A stretch of 64,000 nt of DNA from CAVSNH01 sp963729275 (GCA_963729275.1 CAVSNH010000014.1:281923-345922), one strand, 5' to 3'; positions 17,319 to 26,657 are shown, numbered from the stretch's first letter. Notes: generated by a model from the letters alone, not told the origin. Made by a program: numbers and translations.

Positions 17319-18345
17319 GGGCCCCCCCGAGGCAGCGGCTCTCGAGGACCCGGCTCAGGTTCTCGTCCACGCCGCCCAGCACATCGATCGACAGCAGGGC
17401 CCGCCGGAGATGGACGTGGGCCAGGCAGTCCCACGTGTTGCCGATCCCGCCGTGGACCTGGATGGCCGTCTCGCACACCGCTCGGGCCGCCCGGGAGCAG
17501 TAGGCCTTGGCCAACGCCGCCGCGGCAAGACCCTCTCGGGGCGGGCAGGCGTCGACCGACCAGGCGGCGTGCAGGGCAACGCTCCTCGAGCCTTCCATCG
17601 ACACCAGGGCGTCGGCCAGAAGGTGCTGGACGGACTGGAACGAGCCGATGGCCACGCCGTACTGCCGGCGTTCCGTCGCGTAGCGGGTCGAGAGCTCGAT
17701 CGCCCCCCGCATGGTGCCGACGAGCTCGGCGCAGGTCGTCGCCAGCCCGAGGGCCGTCCACCGCAGGAGGTCGTCGTCGGCCACCGTCGGTCCGTCGACG
17801 TTGGTGAGCCAGATGCGGTCCGGCCGCACCGTCACCGACGGGCGAGTGAGGTCGACCGAGGTGGTCGGAGGCGTGAGGCCGATGGTCGTCACCACCTGGC
17901 CGTCGCCTTCCGCCACCAGCGTCAGGGCGCTCGTGCAACGGGCGGCGTCGATGGCGACGAGCGCGGGCGGGTCCGCCGGGTCGACTACACAGCCGATGTG
18001 GGACAGGTCACGGGCGAGGGCGACGGTCTCGGCGACGCGCCGCGCCCGCTCCCCCACACACCGCCGGAGCTCGGTGGCGAGGGTCGGGCCGAGAAAGGGG
18101 ACATCGGCCAGCCCCCGGGCCAGCTCTTCGGCCACGATGGCCACGTCGACCCCGGTGGCCAGGGGGCCGCCGGCGGCGGTGGCGGTGCGGAGCTCGCGCC
18201 AGCCCGTCGTCTCGACAGCGGCGTCCAGGCGCCTGGCGCGCTCGGCGTCGGCGAGGTCCTGGACCGAACGGGGTCCCAGCCGTTCGACCACCGAGACGAC
18301 CGAGTCGCGGAGGGCCCGTTCTTCGGCCGAGTACCGAACGTCCAT
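17305..18345 (-). CDS. acyl-CoA dehydrogenase, likely small partner of a heteromeric pair
   Basis: 346 residues, ATG at 18345 overlapping the ligase stop (TGATG). The family fold is recognisable (AEERALRDSVVSVVERLG at the start, ATERRQYGVAIGSFQSVQH and IQVHGGIGNTWDCLAHVHLRRA at the end), but it is shorter than usual and lacks the EPDAGSD loop of its neighbour, as expected for the partner subunit of an alpha2beta2 FadE pair. The gene order of ligase, small FadE, large FadE and hydratase, with stop-start overlaps throughout, indicates one beta-oxidation module. Confidence 0.9.
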   Translation of the reverse strand: MDVRYSAEERALRDSVVSVVERLGPRSVQDLADAERARRLDAAVETTGWRELRTATAAGGPLATGVDVAIVAEELARGLADVPFLGPTLATELRRCVGERARRVAETVALARDLSHIGCVVDPADPPALVAIDAARCTSALTLVAEGDGQVVTTIGLTPPTTSVDLTRPSVTVRPDRIWLTNVDGPTVADDDLLRWTALGLATTCAELVGTMRGAIELSTRYATERRQYGVAIGSFQSVQHLLADALVSMEGSRSVALHAAWSVDACPPREGLAAAALAKAYCSRAARAVCETAIQVHGGIGNTWDCLAHVHLRRALLSIDVLGGVDENLSRVLESRCLGGAHGVR

Positions 18346-19874
18346 CAGGTCGGAGCCCGGAGGGCGCCCTCGGGCAACGGTGACCATGCCTCCTGCAGGG
18401 TGCGCCGGAGCACCTTTCCGGACGCCAGGCGCGGGATGGCGTCGACAACGACGACCGCCAGGAGGTGCTTGTACGTGGCCAGGTGCTCGGCCACCAGGTG
18501 TCGCAGCTCGTCGGGGGCGACGGTCACGGCCGGGTCGAGCTGGACGGCGGCCACCGGCCGCTCGCCGGCGGCGTCGTCGGGGACCCCGAACACGGCACAG
18601 TCGACGACGCCGTGATGGCGGAGGAGCACCGATTCGATCTCGGCCGGCGCCACCTGGAACCCGTTGACCTTGATCATCTCCTTGGCCCGGTCGGTGATGT
18701 GGACCCAGCGCTCGGCCTCCAGCCATCCGACATCGCCTGTGCGGTACCAGCCGTCGGCGAACGCCTCTCCGTTGGCATCCTCGGGGAGGTAGCCGGCCAT
18801 CACCGAGGGGCTCTGGGCCTGGATCTCACCGGTGCCCCCGGGGTCCACCACGTCGCCGGAATCGAGGTCGACGATCCGAAGGCGGACACCGTCGGGGGGC
18901 AGGCCGGCGGAGTCGAGCCGCCACGCCGCCGGGTCGCCCACCGGGTTGGCCGCGATGACCGGGAGTTCGCTCGCCCCGTAGGCGGGGAGCCACCGGACAC
19001 CGGTACGTCCGGTCACCACCTCGGCCACGCTGGACGTGACCGGTGTGGCCCCCCACATGATGTAGCGGAGCGACGAGAGGTCGTAGCGCTCGAGGTCCGG
19101 ATGATTGGCCATGGCCAAGGCGATGGGGGCGACCGCCATCTCGAGGGTCATCCGTTCGGACTCGATGCGGCGGAGCACCTCGTCGAGGTCGAACCGCCGA
19201 TGCAGGCGCACGGTGGCACCGGACGCCGTGGCGGCCAGGAGGTTGAGGAGACCGAGGATGTGGGACGGCGGGGTGGCGACCTGAAAGCGGTCCTCGTGTC
19301 CGAGACCGAGGGCCGCGCACCAATGGGCGGTGCCGCACCGGATGGAGCGGTGGGTGTGCCGGACCGCCTTTGGCAGGCCGGTCGTCCCCGAGCTGAAGAC
19401 GAGCACCGCCTCCGACTCCTCGTCGACGGCCACCTCTCCGAGGGGTGATCGGCTGTGGCCGAAGGCCTCGTGCACGGCACTCCGGTCCTCGAGGTCGGTG
19501 ACGTGGGCGGGCGACAGGTGGGAGAGGAGGGGCGAGGCGCCGGCATCCTCGACCACCGCGTGTACCGGTGTGGTCAGATCGACGGCGTGACCAACCTCCA
19601 GCGCCCGCCAGGCCGTGCTCAAGAGGACCGGTGCCGCACCGAGCTTGCTCGTGGCCATGACCGCGACCAGGAACTCGGGGCGGTTCGAGGCCATCACCGC
19701 CACCCGCTCACCGGGACGGACGCCGCGGGCGGCGAGGTGGCGGGCGAAGGCGTTGCTCAGTTCGTCGATGTCGCGAAAGGACCAGCACTCGTCCCCAAAG
19801 GCGACGGCCGCACGGCCGCCATAGCGGGCTGCCGCCGCCTCCAAGCCCGCGTGCATGGTGGCGGTGCCCGTCAC
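18345..19874 (-). CDS. AMP-forming acyl-CoA synthetase
   Basis: 509 residues. P-loop VFSSGTTGLPKAVRHTHRS, A5 motif AYGASELPV, hinge YRTGDVGWLEAERWVHITDR and KMIKVNGF-like lysine region (EMIKVNGFQVAP), ending in ASGKVLRR. It should form acyl-CoA with ATP for the downstream FadE pair and hydratase. It is the first gene of that operon; 61 bases separate its start from the divergent acyl-CoA dehydrogenase at 19936, where TTGAGATCAACGTCAAC weakly resembles the GACGTC element seen at four other promoters. Confidence 0.93.
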   Translation of the reverse strand: MTGTATMHAGLEAAAARYGGRAAVAFGDECWSFRDIDELSNAFARHLAARGVRPGERVAVMASNRPEFLVAVMATSKLGAAPVLLSTAWRALEVGHAVDLTTPVHAVVEDAGASPLLSHLSPAHVTDLEDRSAVHEAFGHSRSPLGEVAVDEESEAVLVFSSGTTGLPKAVRHTHRSIRCGTAHWCAALGLGHEDRFQVATPPSHILGLLNLLAATASGATVRLHRRFDLDEVLRRIESERMTLEMAVAPIALAMANHPDLERYDLSSLRYIMWGATPVTSSVAEVVTGRTGVRWLPAYGASELPVIAANPVGDPAAWRLDSAGLPPDGVRLRIVDLDSGDVVDPGGTGEIQAQSPSVMAGYLPEDANGEAFADGWYRTGDVGWLEAERWVHITDRAKEMIKVNGFQVAPAEIESVLLRHHGVVDCAVFGVPDDAAGERPVAAVQLDPAVTVAPDELRHLVAEHLATYKHLLAVVVVDAIPRLASGKVLRRTLQEAWSPLPEGALRAPT

Positions 19875-19935
19875 GGAAACATTGTTCTCCGGATTGAGAT
19901 CAACGTCAACAGAAACGGCTTAGAGTATTCCCGCC

Positions 19936-21117
19936 ATGACTGACTGGACCGGCGACGCCACCCCCACCGACCCCGACATCCGGCGCGAGGTGGTCGAGAC
20001 CGTGCGCCGATTCGTGGCCCGGGAAGTGGCACCGGTGGCCTCCGACCTCGAGCGGGTGGACCGGTTCCCGGCCGACATCGTCGAGGGCATGCGCCAGCTC
20101 GGCCTCTTCGGCATCACCATCCCGGCCGCCTACGGCGGTCTCGGGCTCGACCTCCTGACCTACGTCGGGGTGATCGAGGAGTTGGCCTACGGGTGGATGA
20201 GCCTGACCGGCATCGTCAACACCCACACCATGGCGGCGGCCCTCCTCATGCAGCACGGCAGCCACGGGCAAAAGGAACGGTGGTTGCCGGGTATGGCCTC
20301 CGGCGAACGCCGCGGCGCCCTTTCCCTGTCCGAGCCGGACGCCGGCAGTGACACGCGCAACATCTCGTGTCGGGCCGTCCGCGACGGCGACGAGTACGTG
20401 ATCCGCGGCACCAAGGCCTGGGTGACCAACGGTGAGCGGGCGTCCATCGTGGCCCTGGCGGCACGGACCGACGAGGGCATCTCCGCTTTCATCGTGGAGA
20501 AGGAGCCCGGTCGCAGCTTCGAGGGCATCTCGGTCAGCCGCCACGTGGGAAAGCTCGGCTACAAGGGCGTCGAGACCGTCGAGATGGCCTACGACGACCA
20601 CCGCATCCCGGCGGCGAACCTCGTCGGTGAAGCCGGACGGGGCCTGTCCCAGATCCTGGGTGTCCTCGAGGTCGGGCGCATCAACATCGCGGCCCGAGCG
20701 GTCGGCGTGGCCCGGGCCGCCTTCGACGCCGCCCTCGTCTACGCCCAGGACCGCACGACCTTCGGCAAGCCCATCGGCGAGCACCAGGCCATCCAGCTGA
20801 AGCTGGCCGACATGGCCACGCACCTCGAGGCGGCCCGGCTGCTCACCGTCAACGCCGCCGAGCGCAAGGCGGCCGGCCGCCGCTGTGACGTCGAGGCCGG
20901 CATGGCCAAGCTCTTCGCCAGCGAGACCGCCCTCGAGATCGCCACCGAGGCCATGCGCATCCACGGCGGCGTCGGCTACACGACGGAGCTGCCGGTGGAG
21001 CGCTACTACCGGGATGCCCCGCTCATGGTCATCGGCGAGGGCACGAACGAGATCCAACGTCTGGTCATCGCCCGGGGGCTCTTGGCCCGGGCGAGGGAGC
21101 GGGCGACGGGCATCTAG
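19936..21117 (+). CDS. acyl-CoA dehydrogenase
   Basis: 393 residues, canonical length for a homotetrameric short/medium-chain type enzyme. LSEPDAGSDTRN, the IRGTKAWVTNGERA beta-domain, RTTFGKPIGEHQAIQ and the C-terminal IHGGVGYTTELPVERYYRDA and EGTNEIQRLVIARGLLA are all present; the residue block before the last helix is where the catalytic Glu lies in this branch (EGTNE). It is transcribed alone, divergent from the ligase operon. Its TAG stop interlocks with the convergent CoA-transferase stop in CTAG. Confidence 0.95.
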   Translation: MTDWTGDATPTDPDIRREVVETVRRFVAREVAPVASDLERVDRFPADIVEGMRQLGLFGITIPAAYGGLGLDLLTYVGVIEELAYGWMSLTGIVNTHTMAAALLMQHGSHGQKERWLPGMASGERRGALSLSEPDAGSDTRNISCRAVRDGDEYVIRGTKAWVTNGERASIVALAARTDEGISAFIVEKEPGRSFEGISVSRHVGKLGYKGVETVEMAYDDHRIPAANLVGEAGRGLSQILGVLEVGRINIAARAVGVARAAFDAALVYAQDRTTFGKPIGEHQAIQLKLADMATHLEAARLLTVNAAERKAAGRRCDVEAGMAKLFASETALEIATEAMRIHGGVGYTTELPVERYYRDAPLMVIGEGTNEIQRLVIARGLLARARERATGI

Positions 21118-22316
21118 CCGGGACGCCCCGAAGAATCGCCCTCGCCGAGCACGAGCCCGGTGTGCTCACCGAGACCCGGAACCGACGTCGTCCGCCGCCG
21201 GCGCACGCCGGAGAAGCTGACCGGGCCGTTGACCGACCGGACGGCCGGTCCGCCCGGTCCTCCCGACACCTCGACGAAGCCCTCGTTCTCGACCAGCTGC
21301 GGGTCGCCCACCACCTCGGCCGGCGACTGGGCCGGCGCCCACCACACGCCTTCCCGATCGAAGCACTCGGCCCACTCCTCCAGGGGGCGTCGCGAGATGA
21401 TCGCGTCCAGGACGGCGATGACCTCGGTGCGGTGTCGGCGGATGCTCGTGGCGGTGGCGAACCGTGGGTCGTCGAGGAGGTCCGGACGACCGAGGGCCCG
21501 GCAGACGGCCGGCAGATGCCGTTCCGCCTCGAGCCCGCAGAAGAAGAACCAACGACCGTCGGACCCCCGATACGGGTTCATGAGCGGAGCCTGGTTGGCG
21601 TGCCGCGGCTCCGATCCGGCCACCTTGCCCAGCGCCATCTGCAGACCTAGATCCCAGCCCAGGATGTAGGCGCCGGTGCGCAGCAGGGAGACCTCCACCA
21701 CCCGTCCCCGGCCGGTCGCCCGCTGCTCGATCACGGCGGCCAGGAGGCCGGCCAGCGCGGCGAGGGCGGTGATGTGGTCGCCGATGCCGCCCCGGGCGTT
21801 GAGCGGACTGCCGTCGGCGTCGGCCATCTGCACGGCGAGCCCGGAACGGGCCCAGAAGGCGCCGATGTCGTAGGTGGGGCGGTCGCGCTCCTTGCCCCGA
21901 AGGCCGTAGCCGCTCACGCTGCAGTAGACGAGGTGAGGGTGGCGGACCACGGTGGCCTCCGGCGTGAGGTCGAGCCGGTCGAGCGCGTCGGGGCGGAGGT
22001 TGCTGATGAACACGTCCGCCGAGGCCAGCAGCTCCTCGAGGCGCCGGCGGCCGGACTCGTCGCGCAGGTCGAGGACGACGCTCCGCTTCCCCCGGTTGTC
22101 GAGGGCGAAGGTAGGATTGGGCAGGTCACCCTCGACGCCGAGGGAGCCGAAGACGTACCGCATGGGATCGCCGGCGGGCGGTTCCACCTTGATGACGTCC
22201 GCCCCCCAGTCGGACAGCAGCGCGGCGGCCGCCGGGGCGGCGACCCACACGCCGAGCTCGACCACCCGAAGGTCGCGGAACGACGAGAGGCCGTCCCCGT
22301 CGGCGGCCTCGGTCAC
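21114..22316 (-). CDS. class III CoA-transferase (CaiB/BaiF/Frc family)
   Basis: 400 residues from GTG at 22316, which forms a GTGA overlap with the upstream ligase stop. LLSDWGADVIKVEPPAGDP and NRGKRSVVLDL are family hallmarks, and the Asp that becomes acylated in formyl-CoA transferase corresponds to PTYDIGAFWARSG. It moves CoA between carboxylates without ATP, conserving energy in side-chain or ring degradation. It forms a unit with the ligase at 22313 and the LLM oxidoreductase at 23922. A longer in-frame reading to 22454 exists but overlaps the ligase coding sequence and is rejected. Confidence 0.93.
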   Translation of the reverse strand: MTEAADGDGLSSFRDLRVVELGVWVAAPAAAALLSDWGADVIKVEPPAGDPMRYVFGSLGVEGDLPNPTFALDNRGKRSVVLDLRDESGRRRLEELLASADVFISNLRPDALDRLDLTPEATVVRHPHLVYCSVSGYGLRGKERDRPTYDIGAFWARSGLAVQMADADGSPLNARGGIGDHITALAALAGLLAAVIEQRATGRGRVVEVSLLRTGAYILGWDLGLQMALGKVAGSEPRHANQAPLMNPYRGSDGRWFFFCGLEAERHLPAVCRALGRPDLLDDPRFATATSIRRHRTEVIAVLDAIISRRPLEEWAECFDREGVWWAPAQSPAEVVGDPQLVENEGFVEVSGGPGGPAVRSVNGPVSFSGVRRRRTTSVPGLGEHTGLVLGEGDSSGRPG

Positions 22317-23911
22317 CGGGCTCCGGTCACCTGTCCGGAGGCGGCCAGCGCTCGCAGGTCGTCCTTCGCCACCTTTCCCGTGGCGTTGAGCGGGAGCGCC
22401 GCCACCAGCTCCACCCGGCGGGGCACCTTGTAATTGGCCATGCGGTGGCGGCACCAGGCGATGACCTCGGGCTCCGAAGGAGCGCGTGCCGGGTCGGCGG
22501 TCACCAGGAACGCCATCCCGACCTCGCCCAGCCGCTCGTCGGGCACCCCGATGACGGCAGCCTGACGGATCGCCGGGTGCTCGAGCAGCATGTTCTCGAT
22601 TTCGGCCGGGTAGGCGTTGAACCCACCGACGATGAACATGTCCTTCGTCCGGCCCACGATCCGGAGGTTGCCGGCGGCATCCCGGACGCCGAGGTCGCCG
22701 GTCCGCAGCCAGCCCCCGTCCACGAAGGCGGCCGCCGTCGACTCCGGGTCGTCGAGGTAGTGGGACATGACGCTGGCGCCGCGGAGCAGGATCTCACCGG
22801 ATCGGCCGCCGGGCACGTCGGCGCCGTGCTCGTCCACCAGGCGCAGCTCGAAGTCGGGGCGCGGGCGGCCGACCGTCTGTGCGATGGTCTCCACGTCGTC
22901 GCCGGGAGCGGTGCTCGTGGCCGTGCCCGCCTCGGTGAGGCCGTAGCCGGTGACGACGAGGGAGAACGGCATCTCCGCATGCAGGCGGCGGATGAGCTCG
23001 ACCGGGATGTCGGCGGCACCGGTGACCGCCACTCGCAAGCTCGAGAGGTCGGCGCCGGCGCGGCCGGGATGGTCGAGGAGAGCCTGGTACAGCGTGGGCG
23101 GCCCGGGCAGGACGGTGATCCGCTCGCTCTCGACCCGCGACAGGATCCGATCGACGTCGAAGACGGCTTCGGGCAACATAGTCGCCCCGCTCACCAGCGA
23201 CGCCAGGATCCCGGCCTTCAACCCGAACATGTGGAAGTACGGATTGACCATCAGATAGCGGTCCTCGGGACCGAGGCCGGTCATCTCGACCCAATCGCCG
23301 GCCACCTGCAGCGTCCGGCCGTGGGTCTGGACCACGCCCTTCGGGGCACCGGTCGTTCCCGAGGTGAACAGGATGTCCGACACATCCGACTCGGCGACCG
23401 CGGCGCGGCGACGGTCGAGCTGACGGTGGTGCTCGTCGCCGGGCCGAGAAAGGAACTCGTCCCAGTCGAGTGCGCCGTCCGGTGCCCCACCTCCGGCGAC
23501 GACGATGGTGTGCAGATCCGGCAGCGAGGCGCCGGACAACCTCAGCATGGCGACGTAGTCGGCACCGAGGAACCGGCTCACCGTGACGAGGGCGCGAGCC
23601 CGGCTGCGCCGCAACACGTCGGCCGCCTCGGCCCCCTTGAACCGGGTATTGACGGGGACGAGGGCCGCCCCGGCTTGGGCCAAGCCGAGGAAGGCGACGA
23701 TCCACTCGGCACCGTTGGGTGCCCAGACGGCCACCCGGTCGCCCGGCTCGACGCCGGCGGCGACGAGGGCGGCACCGAACCTCCGCGAGGCGAGGACCAG
23801 CTGGTCGTACGTGAGCATCGACCGCTCGTCGACGACGGCGGGCCGGTCGCCGAAGCGCTCAGCCGCCATCACCAGGGCGGGGGTGGTTCGAGCCTGGGGT
23901 GTGACGGTCAT
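22313..23911 (-). CDS. AMP-forming acyl-CoA synthetase (FadD type)
   Basis: 532 residues, ATG at 23911. FTSGTTGAPKGVVQTHG P-loop, GYGLTEAGTATST A5 motif, WLRTGDLGVRDAAGNLRIVGR, VGGFNAYPAEIEN and NATGKVAKDDLR in order. The motif set resembles the FadD3-like group that activates ring-derived propanoates in steroid catabolism, but that specificity cannot be shown from motifs alone. It starts ten bases after the LLM gene stop (minus strand) and overlaps the CoA-transferase, so LLM oxidoreductase, ligase and CoA-transferase are one operon. Confidence 0.93.
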   Translation of the reverse strand: MTVTPQARTTPALVMAAERFGDRPAVVDERSMLTYDQLVLASRRFGAALVAAGVEPGDRVAVWAPNGAEWIVAFLGLAQAGAALVPVNTRFKGAEAADVLRRSRARALVTVSRFLGADYVAMLRLSGASLPDLHTIVVAGGGAPDGALDWDEFLSRPGDEHHRQLDRRRAAVAESDVSDILFTSGTTGAPKGVVQTHGRTLQVAGDWVEMTGLGPEDRYLMVNPYFHMFGLKAGILASLVSGATMLPEAVFDVDRILSRVESERITVLPGPPTLYQALLDHPGRAGADLSSLRVAVTGAADIPVELIRRLHAEMPFSLVVTGYGLTEAGTATSTAPGDDVETIAQTVGRPRPDFELRLVDEHGADVPGGRSGEILLRGASVMSHYLDDPESTAAAFVDGGWLRTGDLGVRDAAGNLRIVGRTKDMFIVGGFNAYPAEIENMLLEHPAIRQAAVIGVPDERLGEVGMAFLVTADPARAPSEPEVIAWCRHRMANYKVPRRVELVAALPLNATGKVAKDDLRALAASGQVTGAR

Positions 23912-23921
23912 CGAGGGACGT

Positions 23922-24881
23922 TCACGAGCCGATCGACCCCCCGAACGAGGCGAGGAGGCCGCGGGTCCGGGCCATCGAAGCGAGCAGGGCCCCACGTCCG
24001 TCGCCGACGGGCACGACCCGGACGGAGAGGTCGGTGACCCCGGCGTCGGCGAAGGCCCCGAGGCGCTTCTCGATGGTCGACTCGTTGCCGGCCACCAAGA
24101 TGTCCCCGATGGTCCGGGCGTCACCCATCTCGAGCAGCCGCTGGTAATTCGGCGACATCTCGGCCTCGGCCAAGATGCGATTGGTCCGGTCGGTGGCCGC
24201 CTCGATCTCGTCGTCGGCGCAGAGGCAGATCGGGACGCCGGCGACGACCCGGGGCGGCGGCCGGCGAGCGGCTTCGGCCGCCCGCGTGATCTGGGGGACG
24301 ACATAGGACCCGATGGCCCGCTCGTCGGCCATCCAGAGGATGGTCCCGTCGGTACGTGCACCGGCAAGCTCGAGCATGCGGGGGCCGAGAGCGGCGATGA
24401 GCACGGGCGTCGGGGCGACGTCGGTGATGTCGAGCGGATTGTGGACCGAGAACAGCTTGTTCTCGACGTCGATGGGACCGGGCCCGGCGAGAGCCACGTC
24501 GAGGACATCGAGGTACGAGCGCAGGGTGAGCGCCGGCCGGTCGTAGTGAAGTCCCAGCATGTCCTCGACGATCCAGTGGTGCGAGACGCCGAGACCGAGG
24601 CGGAGGCGGCCGGCGAGGACGGCCTGCACGGACAGCGCCGCCTGGGCCAGGGCCACCGGGTGACGCGGCTGGACGGGCACGACGGCCGTGCCGACCTCGA
24701 TCCGCTCGGTCACCTCTCCCACCACTGTGGCCATGGTCAGGGCGTCGAAGTCGTCGGGGATCTGGGGGACCCAGATGGAGGACAGCCCCGCGCCTTCGGC
24801 CCATCGGGCGTCGGCCCGCAGCCGCTCGACTTTCGTCGAGTAGCGACCCCGCTCGGGGCCGATCATCACCCCGATCCGCAT
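23922..24881 (-). CDS. LLM class flavin/F420-dependent oxidoreductase
   Basis: 319 residues. The N-terminal RIGVMIGPERGRYSTKVERL, WAEGAGLSSIWVPQI, GTAVVPVQPRHPVALAQAALS and RLRLGLGVSHHWIVED are typical of the F420-dependent luciferase-like family (the HHW segment is shared with the MSMEG_3544-like group). First gene of a three-gene minus-strand operon with a FadD-type ligase and a CoA-transferase; divergent from the P450 at 24996. A redox step on a CoA-bound or free acid intermediate is implied by the neighbours only. Confidence 0.9.
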   Translation of the reverse strand: MRIGVMIGPERGRYSTKVERLRADARWAEGAGLSSIWVPQIPDDFDALTMATVVGEVTERIEVGTAVVPVQPRHPVALAQAALSVQAVLAGRLRLGLGVSHHWIVEDMLGLHYDRPALTLRSYLDVLDVALAGPGPIDVENKLFSVHNPLDITDVAPTPVLIAALGPRMLELAGARTDGTILWMADERAIGSYVVPQITRAAEAARRPPPRVVAGVPICLCADDEIEAATDRTNRILAEAEMSPNYQRLLEMGDARTIGDILVAGNESTIEKRLGAFADAGVTDLSVRVVPVGDGRGALLASMARTRGLLASFGGSIGS

Positions 24882-24926
24882 CTGCCGCCTCTCGCAGAGA
24901 GCTCGGAGAACGTCATTCTTGAATCG

Positions 24927-24932
24927 TATAAT
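24927..24932 (+). promoter_or_regulatory. perfect -10 hexamer upstream of the P450 gene
   Basis: TATAAT at 24927-24932, AT-rich in an otherwise GC-rich context, 64 bases upstream of the P450 start. No good TTGACA partner is visible 16-18 bases further upstream. Confidence 0.35.
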
Positions 24933-24995
24933 GTTCCTTCCGCAAGCGTGAACGCAGAACTTGCGGGCAGTCGCGCCCGGATGGAGAGTGAGTGG

Positions 24996-26201
24996 ATGCA
25001 GGTCACGTCACCCGACGTCTACTACGACCCGTACGACTTCGAGATCGACTCCGACCCGTACCCGGTCTGGAAGCGGCTGCGGGACGAGCGACCGCTCTAT
25101 TACAACGAGAAGTACGACTTCTTCGCCCTCAGCAGGTTCGACGACGTCGAGCAGTGCCTGGTGGATTGGGGGACCTACATATCGGGCCGGGGCACGGTTC
25201 TCGAGCTGATCAAGAGCAACATGGAGGTGCCGCCGGGCAGCATCATCTTCGAGGACCCGCCGTCCCACGACCTGCATCGCGGTTTGCTCTCCCGCGTGTT
25301 CACGCCCCGCAAAGTGGCCGCCATCGAGCCGAAGGTGCGCGAGTTCTGCGCCCGGAGCCTCGATCCCCTGGTCGGCGCCTCCGGCTTCGACTTCATCGCC
25401 GACCTCGGAGCACAGATGCCCATGCGCACCATCGGCATGTTCCTCGGCATACCCGAGAGCGACCAGGAAGCGATCCGCGACCGCATCGACGACGGGTTGC
25501 GACTCGAGGAGAGCGAGATGCCCGACTTCGCAGCCAAATTTGAGGATGCGCCGCCCGGCGGTGAGTTCGAGGAGTACATCGACTGGCGCGCCGCGCATCC
25601 TTCTGACGACCTCATGACCGAGCTGCTGCAGGCCGAGTTCGAGGCCACAGACGGGACGAGGCGGCGCCTGACACGGCAGGAAGTCCTCAACTACGTGAAC
25701 CTGCTGGCCGGCGCGGGGAACGAGACCACCACCCGACTGATCGGCTGGACCGGGAAGGTGCTGGCCGACCATCCCGACCAGCGCCGAGCCATCGTCGAGG
25801 ACCGCAGTCTGATCGCCAATGCCATCGAGGAGTTGCTGCGGTACGAGGCGCCGTCTCCAGTTCAGGCCCGCTACGTCACGAAGGACATGGAGCACTACGG
25901 CACCGTCGTCCCGGCCGGGAGCATCGTGCTGATGCTCAACGCGTCGGGGAATCGTGACGAGCGCAAATTCGAGGATCCCGACCGCTTCGACATCCGACGA
26001 AAGATCGCCCACCATCTGAGCTTCGGGTACGGCATCCACTTCTGTCTGGGTGCCGCCCTGGCCAGGCTCGAGGGCCGGATCGCGCTCGACGAGGTCCTTC
26101 AGCGGTTCCCCACCTGGGAGGTCGACTGGGACAACGCCGTCCAGGCCAGGACCTCGACCGTGCGGGGTTGGCAGAAGCTCCCGGTGATCACGGCCGCTTG
26201 A
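24996..26201 (+). CDS. cytochrome P450
   Basis: 401 residues from ATG at 24996, preferred to the ATG at 24981 because GGAG lies nine bases upstream of it. I-helix AGNETT at 240-245, K-helix EELLRYEAP, and heme loop FGYGIHFCLG with cysteine C350. The VQARYVTKDMEHYGTVVPAGS block and the DPYPVWKRLRDERPLYYN start are common to the CYP families of actinobacteria that hydroxylate terpenoids, steroids or fatty acids. Its TGA overlaps the ATG of a broken SDR gene (TGATG), showing it once had a partner dehydrogenase. Confidence 0.95.
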   Translation: MQVTSPDVYYDPYDFEIDSDPYPVWKRLRDERPLYYNEKYDFFALSRFDDVEQCLVDWGTYISGRGTVLELIKSNMEVPPGSIIFEDPPSHDLHRGLLSRVFTPRKVAAIEPKVREFCARSLDPLVGASGFDFIADLGAQMPMRTIGMFLGIPESDQEAIRDRIDDGLRLEESEMPDFAAKFEDAPPGGEFEEYIDWRAAHPSDDLMTELLQAEFEATDGTRRRLTRQEVLNYVNLLAGAGNETTTRLIGWTGKVLADHPDQRRAIVEDRSLIANAIEELLRYEAPSPVQARYVTKDMEHYGTVVPAGSIVLMLNASGNRDERKFEDPDRFDIRRKIAHHLSFGYGIHFCLGAALARLEGRIALDEVLQRFPTWEVDWDNAVQARTSTVRGWQKLPVITAA

Positions 26202-26575
26202 TGGAGCGGCTGGAAGGGCGCGTCGGCGTCGTCACGGGCGCGGCGAGCGGCATCGGCCCGGCCATCAGCGAGGCATTCTTCGACGAGGGGATGCGGCCTC
26301 GTGACGACCGATGTCAACGACGTCCCCCTCGGCGGGCAGGCGACGCGTCTCGTGGGGCCGGAGCGGGACGTCCGGCCCGTTGTGGCGGACGTGGCCGACC
26401 CGGAGGCGGTCCGGCCAGCTCGCCGTGGAGGTCTTCGGCGAGCTGAACGTTGCGGTGAACAACGCCGGGATCGTCCATGGGGGGACCGGCTGCAGGCGAT
26501 CATCGACGTCCCCGCCCACCAGCCGGCCCAATCTCGCCGTTCCACGACACCCGCGGGTGCAACCAGACCGCTGAC
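26201..26575 (+). pseudogene. decayed SDR dehydrogenase behind the P450
   Basis: Starts with a normal ATG coupled to the P450 stop and reads MERLEGRVGVVTGAASGIG, the Rossmann start of an SDR. The frame is lost near 26298, continues in another frame (TTDVNDVPLGGQATRLVG, VVADVADPEAV), shifts again near 26415 (LAVEVFGELNVAVNNAGIVHGG) and then loses similarity. The catalytic YxxxK half is missing and total length is under half of a normal 250-residue SDR. Unlike the frameshifts after 49 kb, it stands alone among intact genes, so true decay is more likely than sequencing error. Confidence 0.75.
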
Positions 26576-26600
26576 CTCAGAAAATGTAGGCTCGCTGCCT

Positions 26601-26625
26601 GATCTCGACGTCGACGTCGAAAATG
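26601..26625. promoter_or_regulatory. GACGTC-centred operator, site 1
   Basis: GATCTCGACGTC followed directly by a second GACGTC and GAAAATG. The left half is identical to the site at 45832. It lies 33 bases upstream of the secreted hydrolase start, immediately after the SDR relic. See the finding on the shared motif. Confidence 0.45.
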
Positions 26626-26657
26626 GACGGGCGTTGGCCAGGGGGAGGCCATAGAAC

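Noticed and set aside
19891..19907. A fifth GACGTC-type operator (TTGAGATCAACGTCAAC) upstream of the acyl-CoA dehydrogenase at 19936
   Set aside because: The core is AACGTC, not GACGTC, and the outer GAT/ATC arms do not match; similarity is too weak to count as a site.
22317..24508. Longer versions of the FadD and CoA-transferase proteins (starts at 24508 and 22454)
   Set aside because: The extra residues are out-of-phase readings of the neighbouring LLM and ligase genes; the short starts give stop-start overlaps and family-normal lengths.
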